DNA from: Lysobacter_K koreensis
GTDB lineage: Bacteria; Pseudomonadota; Gammaproteobacteria; Xanthomonadales; Xanthomonadaceae
Direction of reading: 5' to 3'
Assembly: GCF_042677045.1 (NCBI RefSeq)
Contig: NZ_JBHTIH010000002.1
Span: forward strand, 124,001 to 188,000
Length of the DNA stretch: 64,000 nt
Of the stretch, positions 7,967 to 20,137 are shown piece by piece. Numbering within the stretch: the first letter of the stretch is position 1; each line of letters starts with the position of its first letter. A program made the translations under genes and the position numbers. Below the pieces are notes generated by a model, which was not told the DNA's origin, ran no database searches, and was given only the letters and a program-made list of their open reading frames with translations.

Positions 7967-10591
7967 TCAGCCGAGCGACTTGAGGCGGTACAACGCCTCC
8001 AGCGCCTGCTTCGGGGTCAGCTCGTCCGGGTCGATCGAGGCCAACGCGTCGAGCGCGGCCGAGGTCGGCGCGAACAGGCCAATCTGTTGCGGCGCGTCCA
8101 ACGCGACGGTCGCGAACGACGGCGTCGGTGCATCGCGACTGTGCTGCTCGAGTTCCGCCAGCCGACCGCGCGCCTGCTTGATCACCGACTTGGGCAGGCC
8201 GGCCAGCGCGGCGACCTGCAGGCCGAAGCTGCGGTCGGCCGGGCCGTCCTTGACCGCGTGCATGAAGACCAGCTGGTCGCCGTGCTCGACCGCGTCGAGG
8301 TGCACGTTGGCGATGCCGCTTCCAGGTTCGGCGAGCGTGGTCAATTCGAAATAGTGGGTCGCGAACAACGTGTAGGCGCGATTGTGGTGGGCGAGGTGCC
8401 GGGCACAGGCTTCGGCCAGCGCGAGGCCGTCGTAGGTCGAGGTGCCGCGGCCGATCTCGTCCATCAGCACCAGCGATTGCGCGGTGGCGTGGTGGAGGAT
8501 GTAGCTGGTTTCGCTCATCTCGACCATGAAGGTCGATTGGCCGCGCGCGAGGTCGTCGCCGGCGCCGATGCGGGTCAGGATGCGGTCGATCGGGCCGATC
8601 GCCGCGCGCGCTGCCGGCACGAAGCTGCCGATGTGCGCGAGCAGCACGATCAGCGCGTTCTGGCGCATGTAGGTGCTCTTGCCGCCCATGTTCGGGCCGG
8701 TAATGACCAGCATGCGGCGGTGGCCATGCGCGGGGTCGTCGCCGAGCACCAGGTCGTTGGGTTCGAACGGCTCGCTGCGCACCGCCTCGACCACCGGGTG
8801 GCGGCCGCGTTCGATCGCCAGGCCGGGCTCGTCGCGCAGTTCCGGCGCCGACCAGTCCAGCGCCTGCGCGCGTTCGGCGAAGCCCGCCAGCACGTCGAGC
8901 TCCGCCATCGCCGTAGCGCAGCGCTTGAGCGGCTCCAAACGCTCGTTGAGGGCATCGAGCAGTTGTTCGTACAGCAGCCGCTCGCGCGACAGCGAACGTT
9001 CGCGCGCCGACAGCACCTTGTCCTCGAACTGCTTGAGCTCCTCGGTGATGTAGCGCTCGGCGTTGCTCAGCGTCTGCCGTCGCGTGTAGTGGGTCGGCGC
9101 CTTGCCGGCCTGGCCCTTGCTGACCTCGAGGTAGTAGCCGTGCACGCGGTTGTAGCCGACCTTGAGCGTGGGGATGCCGCTGGCCGCGCGCTCGCGGATT
9201 TCGAGGTCGATCAGGAACTGGTCGGCGTGGGTCGACAGCGTGCGCAGCTCGTCGAGTTCGGCGTCGTAGCCTCCGGCGAACACGCCGCCATCGCGCGCCA
9301 GCACCGGTGGTTGCGGCACGATCGCCGCGGCCAGCAAGTGCGCGTGCGCGTCGTGTTCGCCCAGTTCGTTGGCGAGTTCTGCCAGCCGCGGCGAGTCCAG
9401 TGGCGCCAGCAGGGCACGCACGTCCGGCAACAGGCCGAGGCCGTCGCGCAGGGTCGACAGGTCGCGCGGGCGCGCACTGCGCAGGGCGATGCGCGAGAGG
9501 ATGCGTTCGAGGTCGCCGAGCGCGCGGAAGCGTTCGCGCACGTCGTCGCCCGAGCGCGATTCGAGCAACGTGGCCACGGCCTGGTGGCGCAGGCGCAGCG
9601 TCACGCGGTCGCGCAGCGGCCGGTGCAGCCAGCGCCGCAGCAGCCGGCCGCCCATCGGCGTGATCGTGCTGTCGAGCACGCCCAGCAGGGTGGTCTTGCT
9701 GTCGCCGTCGACGCGCGAGTCGAGTTCCAGATGCCGTCGCGTGGCGGCGTTCATCGCGATCGCGCCGTCGCCCGATTCGATCGCGATCGACGTCAGGTGC
9801 GGCAGGCGCTGCTTCTGGGTTTCCTCGACATAGCCCAGCAGCGCGGCAGCCGCGGCGATTGCGAGAGGCTTGTCTTCCAGGCCGAAGCCGGACAGGTCGT
9901 GCAGGCCGAAGAACCGCAGCAACTGGCGGCGCCCACTGTCGGCATCGAACAGCCATGGCGCACGCCGGCGCATACCGCGCCGAGCCGACACGAACGCTGG
10001 CCAGCCGTCCTCGTCGGCGCACAGGGTTTCGGCCGGTTCCAGCCGCGCCAGTTCGGCTTCCAGCGCGTCATCGCTGGCGACTTCGTTGACCAGGAAGCGG
10101 CCGCCGGCCAGGTCCGCCCACGCGATGCCGTAGCCCCGGCCTTTGCCAGACATGCCGCCGCGCGACACCGCCAGCAGCAGCGTGTCGCGGCGCTCGCTGA
10201 GCAGGGCCTCATCGGTCACCGTGCCGGGAGTGACGATCCGCACGACCTTGCGTTCGACCAGGCCTTTCGCGAGCGCCGGGTCGCCGATCTGCTCGCAGAT
10301 CGCGACCGATTCGCCCAGCGCCACCAGCCGCGCCAGGTAGCCCTCGGCCGCATGGTGCGGCACCCCGGCCATCGGGATCGGTTGCCCGGCCGAATTGCCG
10401 CGCTGAGTCAGGGTGATGTCGAGCAAGCGCGCCGCTTTGCGCGCGTCATCGAAGAACAGTTCGTAGAAGTCGCCCATCCGGAAGAACAGCAGCACGTCGG
10501 GATGCTCCGCCTTGGCGGCGAAGAACTGCTTCATCAGGGGCGTGTGGGCATCCGCGGGGCGGGCGCTGGAACTGGGGCTGGCGTCGGGCAC
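7967..10591 (-). CDS. mutS: DNA mismatch repair protein MutS
   Basis: An 874-residue mismatch-recognition ATPase. The mismatch-binding domain carries the Phe-Tyr-Glu clamp (FFRMGDFYELF). The C-terminal ATPase has the P-loop GPNMGGKSTYM and the Walker B/signature region DEIGRGTSTYDGLALA. With MutL it starts methyl-directed repair. The start is uncertain: the first ATG, at MKQFF, would cut the conserved segment DAHTPLM, so I chose GTG at 10591, 22 residues upstream of it. A TTG at 10687 would extend the protein by 32 unconserved residues. Confidence 0.95.
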   Translation of the reverse strand: MPDASPSSSARPADAHTPLMKQFFAAKAEHPDVLLFFRMGDFYELFFDDARKAARLLDITLTQRGNSAGQPIPMAGVPHHAAEGYLARLVALGESVAICEQIGDPALAKGLVERKVVRIVTPGTVTDEALLSERRDTLLLAVSRGGMSGKGRGYGIAWADLAGGRFLVNEVASDDALEAELARLEPAETLCADEDGWPAFVSARRGMRRRAPWLFDADSGRRQLLRFFGLHDLSGFGLEDKPLAIAAAAALLGYVEETQKQRLPHLTSIAIESGDGAIAMNAATRRHLELDSRVDGDSKTTLLGVLDSTITPMGGRLLRRWLHRPLRDRVTLRLRHQAVATLLESRSGDDVRERFRALGDLERILSRIALRSARPRDLSTLRDGLGLLPDVRALLAPLDSPRLAELANELGEHDAHAHLLAAAIVPQPPVLARDGGVFAGGYDAELDELRTLSTHADQFLIDLEIRERAASGIPTLKVGYNRVHGYYLEVSKGQAGKAPTHYTRRQTLSNAERYITEELKQFEDKVLSARERSLSRERLLYEQLLDALNERLEPLKRCATAMAELDVLAGFAERAQALDWSAPELRDEPGLAIERGRHPVVEAVRSEPFEPNDLVLGDDPAHGHRRMLVITGPNMGGKSTYMRQNALIVLLAHIGSFVPAARAAIGPIDRILTRIGAGDDLARGQSTFMVEMSETSYILHHATAQSLVLMDEIGRGTSTYDGLALAEACARHLAHHNRAYTLFATHYFELTTLAEPGSGIANVHLDAVEHGDQLVFMHAVKDGPADRSFGLQVAALAGLPKSVIKQARGRLAELEQHSRDAPTPSFATVALDAPQQIGLFAPTSAALDALASIDPDELTPKQALEALYRLKSLG

Positions 10592-10694
10592 GGAGTGGGC
10601 TGCTGGTGGCGCGGAAAGGCCGGCAATGCGGGGTGACCGGTCGATCCACAGTATGCCAGCCGGCTCGCTCGGCCCGGATTGCTGCAATGCGACA

Positions 10695-10761
10695 TTAGCG
10701 TTTTGCTAACGCGTGCTAGTTTCGCGGCACCAGCTCACTTTGTGAGGGTGGTCGCACAAAG
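10695..10761. promoter_or_regulatory. Cluster of inverted repeats before the TonB receptor gene
   Basis: Three short inverted repeats lie between mutS and the receptor gene: TTAGC/GCTAA around GTTTT (10695-10709), CTCAC/GTGAG around TTT (10734-10746), and CTTTGTG/CACAAAG with a ten-base loop (10738-10744 and 10755-10761). The second and third overlap and are mutually exclusive in RNA. They could be a repressor site and a leader structure controlling the receptor. No known regulator motif was recognised. Confidence 0.35.
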
Positions 10762-10843
10762 ACGGACCGGCGCAAGAGGGCTCTGCGCACGGGACTGAAG
10801 GGGCTGATTGAGGCATTCCAATCATTTGAGGGGAGGGGTCGCG

Positions 10844-13420
10844 ATGATTTCACGCAAGCCGGAACGTAGTGTGTTGGTGCTGGCGCTGTTGAGCGCGCTA
10901 GCAGGGTTTTCGATGTCGGCCCACGCGCAGCAGCCTGCGGCCACCGCAGGGGAAGAAGAGGCCACCACGCTGGACGCGCTGGTCGTGACCGCGCAAAAGC
11001 GCGAGGAACTGCTGCAGGACGTGCCGATCTCGATTACCGCGTTGCCGGAGCAGTTGCTGCTCGACACCGGCGTGCGCGACGTCAAGGACCTGCAGGTGTT
11101 GGTGCCCGGCCTTACGGTGACCAGCACCCAGAGCGAGGCGCAGACCACCGCGCGCATCCGCGGCATCGGCACCGTCGGCGACAACGCCGGTCTGGAGTCG
11201 TCGGTCGGCGTGGTCATCGATGGCGTCTACCGGCCGCGCAACGGCGTCGGCTTCGGCGACCTGGGCGAGATCGAGCGCATCGAGGTGCTCAAGGGCCCGC
11301 AGGGCACCGTGTTCGGCAAAAACACCTCGGCCGGCGTCATCAACGTCATCACCCGCAGGCCGGGCTACGACACCACGGTCGAGGGCGAGCTCACCGTCGG
11401 CAACTACAACGCGGTTGGCGTGGCCGGCTCGTTGAATACCGCGATTGGCGAGAACTCCGCGTTCCGCGTCTACGCAGCCAAGCGCAAGCGCGACGGCTTC
11501 ACCGACGTGCGCACCGGCGCCGGCCCGCGCCAAGAAAAAGAGGACGGGGACCAGAACTTCCACTCGCTGCGCGGCCAGTTGCTGTTCGAACCGACCGACA
11601 ACCTCGACATCAACCTGATCGCCGACTTCACCAGCCGCGAAGAGAACTGCTGCGTCGGCGTGACCACCGTGCGCGGCCGCACCGGCGATATCGTCAACGG
11701 ACTGTCGCCCGATGAAGGCGTGGCGCTGGTGGCCGACCCGTTCGCGCGCGTGGCTTACAGCAACCGCAGCACCGAGCAGGACATCAAGGACAAGGGCATC
11801 TCCGCCGAGGTCAACTGGATCACGCCATGGTTCAACGGCGCCACCCTGACCTCGATCACGGCGCAACGCGAGTGGCAGTCGATCAATGGCCTGGACTTCG
11901 ACTTCAGCAGCGCCGACATCCTGTTTCGCAACGCCGACGAGGACGAGTCCCTCACCGCCTTCGACACCTTCACCCAGGAGTTCCGCCTGACCGGCGCGAC
12001 CGACAGTTTCGACTGGATGGTCGGTGCGTTCTTCTCCGACGAGGACCTCAAGCGCAACGAGACCTATCGGGTCGGCGGCGCCTACGAGCCGTATCTGTCG
12101 ATCGCGCTGCTGAACCTGATCAGCCCGGCACTGGGGGCCTCGCCGACCGCGGCGCGATTCCTGTCGGAAGCCAGTGGTCGCCCGTTCGGCACCGTGTTCG
12201 CGGGTTTTGGTGCCGACGACCGCTACCAGCAAAACGCCAAAAGCGCCGCGTTGTTCACCAACAACACCTGGCATGCGACCGACGCGCTCGACCTGACCCT
12301 GGGCCTGCGCTACACCCGCGAGGACAAGCAACTCGATGCGTCCTACTCCAACCCCAATGGCAGTCCGGGGTGCTCGGCGATGCTCGGGCCGGGCGGACAG
12401 GCGCGCATTGCCGGTGCGCTGGTGGCGCGCGGCTTCCCGGCCGCGGCGCTGGCCACCCCGGCGGGGCGCGCGGCGATCGGGCAGATCATCTCGTTCTCGT
12501 GCCTGCCGTGGACCAACCCGCTGCACAACGGTCGCGTCACCCGCCAGGAGCGCGAGGAGAAGGAATGGTCCGGCACGTTCAAGGCGGCGTACCGCTGGAA
12601 CGAGCACGTGATGACCTACGGCTCGGCCGCGCGCGGCTACAAGGCCGGCGGTTTCAACCTGGATCGCACCCAGGCCGCGGTCGGCGCCAATCCGTTGCCG
12701 ATCACGCCGACCACCGCCGACACCTCGTTCCCGGGCGAGTTCGTCGACAGCTTCGAGCTCGGCACCAAGACCACCTGGGCCGACGGCAACCTGTTGCTCA
12801 ACGCCACGCTGTTCCACCAGACCTACGACGGCTTCCAGCTCAACAGCTTCCTGGGCACCAGCTTCGTGGTGCGCTCGATCCCGGAAGTGGTGTCGCAGGG
12901 CATCGACACCGAGGTGTTGTGGGCAGCGACCCGCGGCCTGATGCTGCAGGGCGGCCTGACCTACGCCGACACCCGTTACGGCGACGAACGCCCGGGCGCG
13001 GATTTCATCGCGCCGGCCGGCAACTTGTACAAGTTGCCGGGCAGCCAGATCAGCTTCGCGCCGTACTGGTCGGGCTCGGCCTCGGTGACCTACGACTGGC
13101 GCTTCGCCAACGACCTGATGGCGCGTTTCAACATTGGCGCGAAGTACATGTCGGACTACAACAATGGTTCCGACCTGGATCCGGAAAAGCATCAGGACGC
13201 GTACACCGTGGTCAACGCTCGGATCGGCTTCGGCGCGCAGAACCGGCGCTGGATGGTCGAGCTGTGGGGGCAGAACATCTTCGACGAGGAGTACGCGCAG
13301 GTCGGCTTCGATGCACCGCTGCAGAACGTCTCGCCGGCTCCGGGCAACCCGTTCAACTCCTACAACGCGTTCCTTGGCGCGCCGGCGACCTACGGCGTGA
13401 CCTTGCGCGTGATGTACTAG
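10844..13420 (+). CDS. TonB-dependent outer-membrane receptor
   Basis: An 858-residue receptor with a signal peptide (to about residue 28, SAHAQQ), a TonB box region (LDALVVTAQKREE), a plug domain (ITALPEQLL, ARIRGIG, RIEVLKGPQGTVFGKNTSAGVINVITRRP) and a 22-strand-type barrel ending in aromatic VTLRVMY. It would import a nutrient across the outer membrane using TonB-ExbBD energy. The ligand is not evident: there is no neighbouring transporter, sigma factor or catabolic gene. ATG 10844 follows a strong GGGGAGGGG; the TTG at 10808 is rejected. A terminator-like hairpin follows. Confidence 0.92.
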   Translation: MISRKPERSVLVLALLSALAGFSMSAHAQQPAATAGEEEATTLDALVVTAQKREELLQDVPISITALPEQLLLDTGVRDVKDLQVLVPGLTVTSTQSEAQTTARIRGIGTVGDNAGLESSVGVVIDGVYRPRNGVGFGDLGEIERIEVLKGPQGTVFGKNTSAGVINVITRRPGYDTTVEGELTVGNYNAVGVAGSLNTAIGENSAFRVYAAKRKRDGFTDVRTGAGPRQEKEDGDQNFHSLRGQLLFEPTDNLDINLIADFTSREENCCVGVTTVRGRTGDIVNGLSPDEGVALVADPFARVAYSNRSTEQDIKDKGISAEVNWITPWFNGATLTSITAQREWQSINGLDFDFSSADILFRNADEDESLTAFDTFTQEFRLTGATDSFDWMVGAFFSDEDLKRNETYRVGGAYEPYLSIALLNLISPALGASPTAARFLSEASGRPFGTVFAGFGADDRYQQNAKSAALFTNNTWHATDALDLTLGLRYTREDKQLDASYSNPNGSPGCSAMLGPGGQARIAGALVARGFPAAALATPAGRAAIGQIISFSCLPWTNPLHNGRVTRQEREEKEWSGTFKAAYRWNEHVMTYGSAARGYKAGGFNLDRTQAAVGANPLPITPTTADTSFPGEFVDSFELGTKTTWADGNLLLNATLFHQTYDGFQLNSFLGTSFVVRSIPEVVSQGIDTEVLWAATRGLMLQGGLTYADTRYGDERPGADFIAPAGNLYKLPGSQISFAPYWSGSASVTYDWRFANDLMARFNIGAKYMSDYNNGSDLDPEKHQDAYTVVNARIGFGAQNRRWMVELWGQNIFDEEYAQVGFDAPLQNVSPAPGNPFNSYNAFLGAPATYGVTLRVMY

Positions 13421-13441
13421 CCTCCACCGCGCTGCGATACG

Positions 13442-13473
13442 CAACGGCCCGTGCCGAAAGGTGCGGGCCGTTG
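13442..13473 (+). terminator. Terminator-like hairpin after the TonB receptor
   Basis: CAACGGCCCG (13442-13451) pairs with CGGGCCGTTG (13464-13473), extended inward by four more pairs, two of them wobble, to a GAAA tetraloop. The following sequence is only partly T-rich (TCGTT). It starts 21 bp after the receptor stop. Confidence 0.65.
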
Positions 13474-13513
13474 TCGTTCCGGGACGGCGTCGCGCAGCGG
13501 CTATAGTGCCCGC

Positions 13514-14014
13514 ATGTCCAGCGACCCCACAGACGCCGCGCTGCGGCGCCTCGCCGAAGCACTCGGCCAGGCCGCGCTCAGCCATCACCACACGCTGGTC
13601 ACCGCCGAAAGCTGCACCGGCGGCTGGATCGCCAAGACCCTGACCGACATCGCCGGCTCCTCGGCCTGGTTCGAATGCGGGCTGGTCGCCTACAGCTACG
13701 AGGCCAAGCAGGCGCTGCTCGGCGTGCGCCCGGAGACCCTCGAACACCACGGCGCGGTCAGCCGCGACGCGGTGCTGGAGATGGTGTCCGGCGCGCTGGT
13801 GCATTCCGGCGCCAGCCTGGCCGTGGCGGTGACCGGCATCGCCGGCCCCGGTGGCGGTACCGCAGACAAACCGGTGGGCACGGTCTGGGTCGCTTGGAAG
13901 CGCCGCGGCGGCTACCCCGCGGCCGAGGTGTTCCATTTCGAGGGCGACCGCGATGCGGTGCGACGGCAGACGGTCGCCGCCGCGCTGCGCGGGCTGGGTG
14001 CGTTGATCGCCTGA
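13514..14014 (+). CDS. pncC: Nicotinamide-nucleotide amidohydrolase (CinA C-terminal type)
   Basis: A 166-residue stand-alone CinA C-terminal domain protein. Motifs include TLVTAESCTGGWIAKTLTDIAGSSAWF, NxxY-like VAYSYEAKQALLGV and the Gly-rich AVTGIAGPGGGTADKPVGTVW. The family removes the amide from NMN to give nicotinic acid mononucleotide, recycling the NMN released by NAD-dependent DNA ligase. ATG 13514 gives the length of E. coli PncC (165 residues). As in many gammaproteobacteria it lies directly upstream of the lexA-recA region. Confidence 0.93.
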   Translation: MSSDPTDAALRRLAEALGQAALSHHHTLVTAESCTGGWIAKTLTDIAGSSAWFECGLVAYSYEAKQALLGVRPETLEHHGAVSRDAVLEMVSGALVHSGASLAVAVTGIAGPGGGTADKPVGTVWVAWKRRGGYPAAEVFHFEGDRDAVRRQTVAAALRGLGALIA

Positions 14015-14045
14015 CCTCTACGCGGAGCTTGCGTTCTCGTAGTCG

Positions 14046-14064
14046 TTAGTAGTATTACTACTAA
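14046..14064 (+). promoter_or_regulatory. LexA operator (SOS box) of lexA
   Basis: A perfect 19-bp palindrome TTAGTAGTATTACTACTAA, matching the xanthomonad LexA site TTAG-N6-TACTA, ends one base before the lexA ATG. A possible -35 TTGCGT (14029-14034) lies 18 bp upstream of TATTAC inside the box. LexA binding would therefore cover the -10 region and the start codon area, giving tight autorepression. Confidence 0.92.
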
Positions 14065-14065
14065 C

Positions 14066-14707
14066 ATGAGCCTGACAGACACCCAGCGCGCCATCCTCGA
14101 CATGATCGCCGACCGGATCGAATCCGAGGGCATCCCGCCCTCGCAGACCGAGATCGCCGCCGCGTTTGGCTTCAGCGGGGTGCGCGCCGCTCAGTACCAC
14201 CTGGAAGCCCTGGAGCAGGCCGGTGCCATCCGGCGCATCCCCGGCCAGGCGCGCGGCATCCGCCTGTGCCAGCCCCGCGAGGTCGTTGCCGAGGTCGCCA
14301 ATGACGACGCCTTGCGCCTGCCGGTGCTCGGCAGCGTTGCCGCAGGCCGGCCGATCGGAGCCGGCTCCGATGGCATCGGGCTGGACGCGGACGATTACGT
14401 GTTGCTGGACAAGAACTTCTTCGCGCCGGCGCCGGACTACTTGCTCAAGGTCAAGGGCGACTCGATGCGCGACGAAGGCATCTTCGACGGCGACCTGATC
14501 GGCGTACACCGCACGTCGGAGGCGCGTTCGGGCCAGATTGTGGTCGCGCGCATCGACGAAGAGATCACCGTCAAGCTGCTGAAGATCGCCAAGGACCGCA
14601 TCCGCCTGCTGCCGCGCAACCCGGATTACGCCCCGATCGAGGTGCTGCCCGACCAGGACTTCGCGATCGAGGGGCTGTATTGCGGCCTGGTGAGGCCGAA
14701 CCGGTGA
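14066..14707 (+). CDS. lexA: LexA repressor / self-cleaving SOS regulator
   Basis: A 213-residue LexA. The N-terminal winged helix (MSLTDTQRAILDMI...PPSQTEIAAAFGFSG) is followed by an S24 peptidase domain with the Ala93-Gly94 cleavage site, Ser133 in GDSM and Lys170. DNA damage activates RecA, which triggers self-cleavage and derepression. The ATG sits one base after the SOS box and no Shine-Dalgarno sequence precedes it, yet the N-terminus aligns with LexA proteins, so the message is probably leaderless. recA follows in the same direction after 209 bp. Confidence 0.97.
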   Translation: MSLTDTQRAILDMIADRIESEGIPPSQTEIAAAFGFSGVRAAQYHLEALEQAGAIRRIPGQARGIRLCQPREVVAEVANDDALRLPVLGSVAAGRPIGAGSDGIGLDADDYVLLDKNFFAPAPDYLLKVKGDSMRDEGIFDGDLIGVHRTSEARSGQIVVARIDEEITVKLLKIAKDRIRLLPRNPDYAPIEVLPDQDFAIEGLYCGLVRPNR

Positions 14708-14916
14708 GGGGCGGGGCGATGCGCGAGGTTGTCGATCCGCGCGCAGCCATTCCCCGGCCGGCGACGCGGCATTTTCCCACCCCGAACCAAGCCCTGCCCC
14801 CGATGCAGTCCAGCCGACAGCGGCGCTAATTTCCCTTTCGGACGAGTTGTCTCAGTCCTTGCGATCCACCTTCCCTACATTGCCCATCAACGCACACGAC
14901 CCAAGGAAACTCCACG

Positions 14917-15948
<1,032 letters not shown>

Positions 15949-15968
15949 GTCGCGAACGGGAGGAGTAG

Positions 15969-16517
15969 ATGGCAGACAGGCTGCCCCCGGAAGACCGATC
16001 GGAAAGCGATCGGTCCGCCGCGCCCGACGGCGGCGAATCCGCCCACCCCGGGCGCGGCCGCCGCGCATCTCGAGAACTGACCCCGCTACAACGCGCGCTG
16101 GGTCTGCTGACCCGGCGCGAGCATTCGCGCAAGGAGCTCACCCGCAAGCTGGCGACCCGCGGGATCGCCAGCCAGGACGCCGAGGCGGCGGTGGCCAAGC
16201 TGGCCGACGCCGGTTGGCAGGACGACACCCGCTTCGCCCAAAGCTTGCTGCGCAGCCGCGTCAGCAGTGGATACGGACCGCTGCGGATCCGAGCCGAATT
16301 GGCGACCCATGGCCTCGACCATGAGGCCATCGCCAGCGCGCTGGCGACGTTCGACGGCGATTGGGCCGAGAACGCTCGCGACCTGGTGCAGCGACGTTAC
16401 GGCGAAGCGCTCGCCCGGGATCCGGCGGCGCGGCGCAAGGCCGCCGATTTCCTGATACGCCGCGGTTTCGAGTTCGCCAGCATCGGCAGCGCGACCCGTT
16501 TCGACCCGGACGCCTGA
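15969..16517 (+). CDS. recX: RecA regulatory protein RecX
   Basis: A 182-residue three-helix-repeat protein. The RecX core LQRALGLLTRREHSRKELTRKLATRG...VAKLADAGWQDDTRFAQSLLRSR is preceded by a 35-residue polar N-terminal extension. RecX caps RecA filaments and limits recombinase activity. It starts 20 bp after recA behind GGGAGGAG and is almost certainly cotranscribed with it. Confidence 0.95.
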   Translation: MADRLPPEDRSESDRSAAPDGGESAHPGRGRRASRELTPLQRALGLLTRREHSRKELTRKLATRGIASQDAEAAVAKLADAGWQDDTRFAQSLLRSRVSSGYGPLRIRAELATHGLDHEAIASALATFDGDWAENARDLVQRRYGEALARDPAARRKAADFLIRRGFEFASIGSATRFDPDA

Positions 16518-16690
16518 TCAACCGGGTCCAAAGGCTTGCCGTCGTCCGCCGAGGCGTGCACTGGGCCGGCCTGCTAACCTAACGGGCTTGCCGGCATTTG
16601 GTTGCACGCTCGAATCGGCGCCCCCATCTTGGGAGCATCGTCCCGCGGCCGTGGCCGCCGGCCTCTCCGATTCCGACCCTTGCGCCTGGC

Positions 16691-19339
<2,649 letters not shown>

Positions 19340-19417
19340 TCCAGCCGTTGGCGACTAACCCTTGCGGCCATTCATGTCCGCTCGTTAACATAGCAAACGT
19401 TTGTTTCGAAATTGGAA

Positions 19418-19467
19418 GCGTCCGTCCCTTGGTGGACGGCGCTAGAGCCGGCAATAGGATTGCTGGC
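19418..19467 (+). promoter_or_regulatory. csrA leader hairpins with GGA motifs
   Basis: Two tandem hairpins precede csrA. One pairs CCGTCC (19422-19427) with GGACGG (19434-19439). The other pairs GCCGGCAAT (19447-19455) with ATTGCTGGC (19459-19467), placing AGGA at the loop. A third GGA lies in the AGGAGG ribosome-binding site. CsrA binds ANGGA in hairpin loops, so this layout suggests autoregulation of csrA translation; that is an inference from the motif. Confidence 0.5.
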
Positions 19468-19481
19468 ATGAGGAGGTTTTC

Positions 19482-19682
19482 ATGCTGATCCTGACGCGTC
19501 GCGTCGGCGAAACCCTGATGATCGGCGACTCGGTGACCGTCACCGTGCTCGGCGTCAAGGGCAACCAGGTGCGTATCGGTATCACCGCACCCAAAGATGT
19601 CGCGGTTCACCGCGAAGAAATCTACCAGCGCATCCAGCGCGGCGAAGAGCAGGCCGACACCGGCAAGAACAGCGACGGCTGA
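19482..19682 (+). CDS. csrA: Carbon storage regulator CsrA
   Basis: A 66-residue RNA-binding dimer opening MLILTRRVGETLMIGD, with the conserved C-terminal binding face VHREEIYQRI. It blocks or stabilises target mRNAs by binding GGA motifs and controls motility, biofilm and virulence traits in xanthomonads, where it is often called RsmA. An AGGAGG site lies seven bases upstream. The alaS-csrA-tRNA-Ser-tRNA-Arg order also occurs in E. coli. Confidence 0.98.
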   Translation: MLILTRRVGETLMIGDSVTVTVLGVKGNQVRIGITAPKDVAVHREEIYQRIQRGEEQADTGKNSDG

Positions 19683-19695
19683 CGAAAGAATTGTT

Positions 19696-19724
19696 TGCCG
19701 CGCGTGAAGTGAGCCGTTATGCTT
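19696..19724 (+). promoter_or_regulatory. Promoter of the tRNA-Ser gene
   Basis: TTGCCG (19696-19701) and TATGCT (19719-19724) are separated by 17 bp and lie 26 bp before the tRNA. The -35 matches four of six and the -10 five of six consensus positions. Confidence 0.55.
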
Positions 19725-19749
19725 CCCGCCCGCAACACGTGTGTGTCGC

Positions 19750-19842
19750 GGAGAGTTGCCCGAGAGGCTGAAGGGGCTCCCCTGCTAAGGGAGTATAGGG
19801 TCAAAAGCTCTATCGAGGGTTCGAATCCCTCACTCTCCGCCA
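19750..19842 (+). tRNA. tRNA-Ser (anticodon GCT)
   Basis: A 93-nt class II tRNA. The acceptor GGAGAGT pairs with ACTCTCC, followed by discriminator G and an encoded CCA. The anticodon stem CTCCC/GGGAG carries the loop CTGCTAA with GCT at 19784-19786. A long variable arm (TATAGGGTCAAAAGCTCTATC) and the T arm GAGGGTTCGAATCCCTC are present. It reads AGC and AGU codons. It lies just downstream of csrA, as serV does in E. coli. Confidence 0.98.
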
Positions 19843-19851
19843 GTTGCAAAG

Positions 19852-19876
19852 AACCGCGGTTTCAAGCGGTTTTTTG
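19852..19876 (+). terminator. Terminator after tRNA-Ser
   Basis: AACCGC (19852-19857) pairs with GCGGTT (19866-19871) around an eight-base loop and continues into a T-run (19870-19875). It starts 10 bp after the CCA end of the tRNA and separates it from the next tRNA, which has its own promoter. Confidence 0.75.
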
Positions 19877-19932
19877 TCGGTTTCGACGGAGTTCTTTCTG
19901 ATCGGATCGACGCAAAAAATTGTCGCGGAATA

Positions 19933-19961
19933 TTGACGGACTACGACCGTGTCGTCATAAT
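19933..19961 (+). promoter_or_regulatory. Promoter of the tRNA-Arg gene
   Basis: TTGACG (19933-19938) and CATAAT (19956-19961) are separated by exactly 17 bp and each match five of six sigma-70 consensus positions. The expected transcription start is about five bases before the tRNA. This is the strongest sigma-70 promoter seen in the window. Confidence 0.88.
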
Positions 19962-19972
19962 TCTCCGACTGC

Positions 19973-20049
19973 GCGCCCGTAGCTCAGCTGGATAGAGCAC
20001 CAGGCTACGAACTTGGGGGTCGGAGGTTCGAATCCTTCCGGGCGCACCA
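19973..20049 (+). tRNA. tRNA-Arg (anticodon ACG)
   Basis: A 77-nt tRNA. The acceptor GCGCCCG pairs with CGGGCGC, followed by discriminator A and an encoded CCA. The anticodon loop CTACGAA gives anticodon ACG at 20007-20009, whose A34 is normally edited to inosine by TadA to read CGU, CGC and CGA. The T arm is GGAGGTTCGAATCCTTC. The gene follows tRNA-Ser as argV follows serV in E. coli. Confidence 0.98.
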
Positions 20050-20137
20050 TCTGCGAAGAAAAATCAGCAACTTGGGGTGTCAAGTTGCTGATGTGCCACT
20101 TAAATACCCCCTACGATCTGATCGTGGGACGGACACG

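Noticed and set aside
7304..10636. Plus-strand open frame of 1110 codons opposite mutS
   Set aside because: Shadow of mutS and the DUF937 gene. Its composition (Arg/Gln/Val-rich) matches the antisense of high-GC codons, and no motif is present.
10592..10687. TTG start at 10687 for mutS
   Set aside because: It adds 32 residues without conservation and no ribosome-binding site is seen; GTG 10591 is closer to the family N-terminus.
10898..13936. Minus-strand open frame of 1012 codons opposite the TonB receptor
   Set aside because: Antisense shadow that also crosses into the pncC gene; no recognisable domain.
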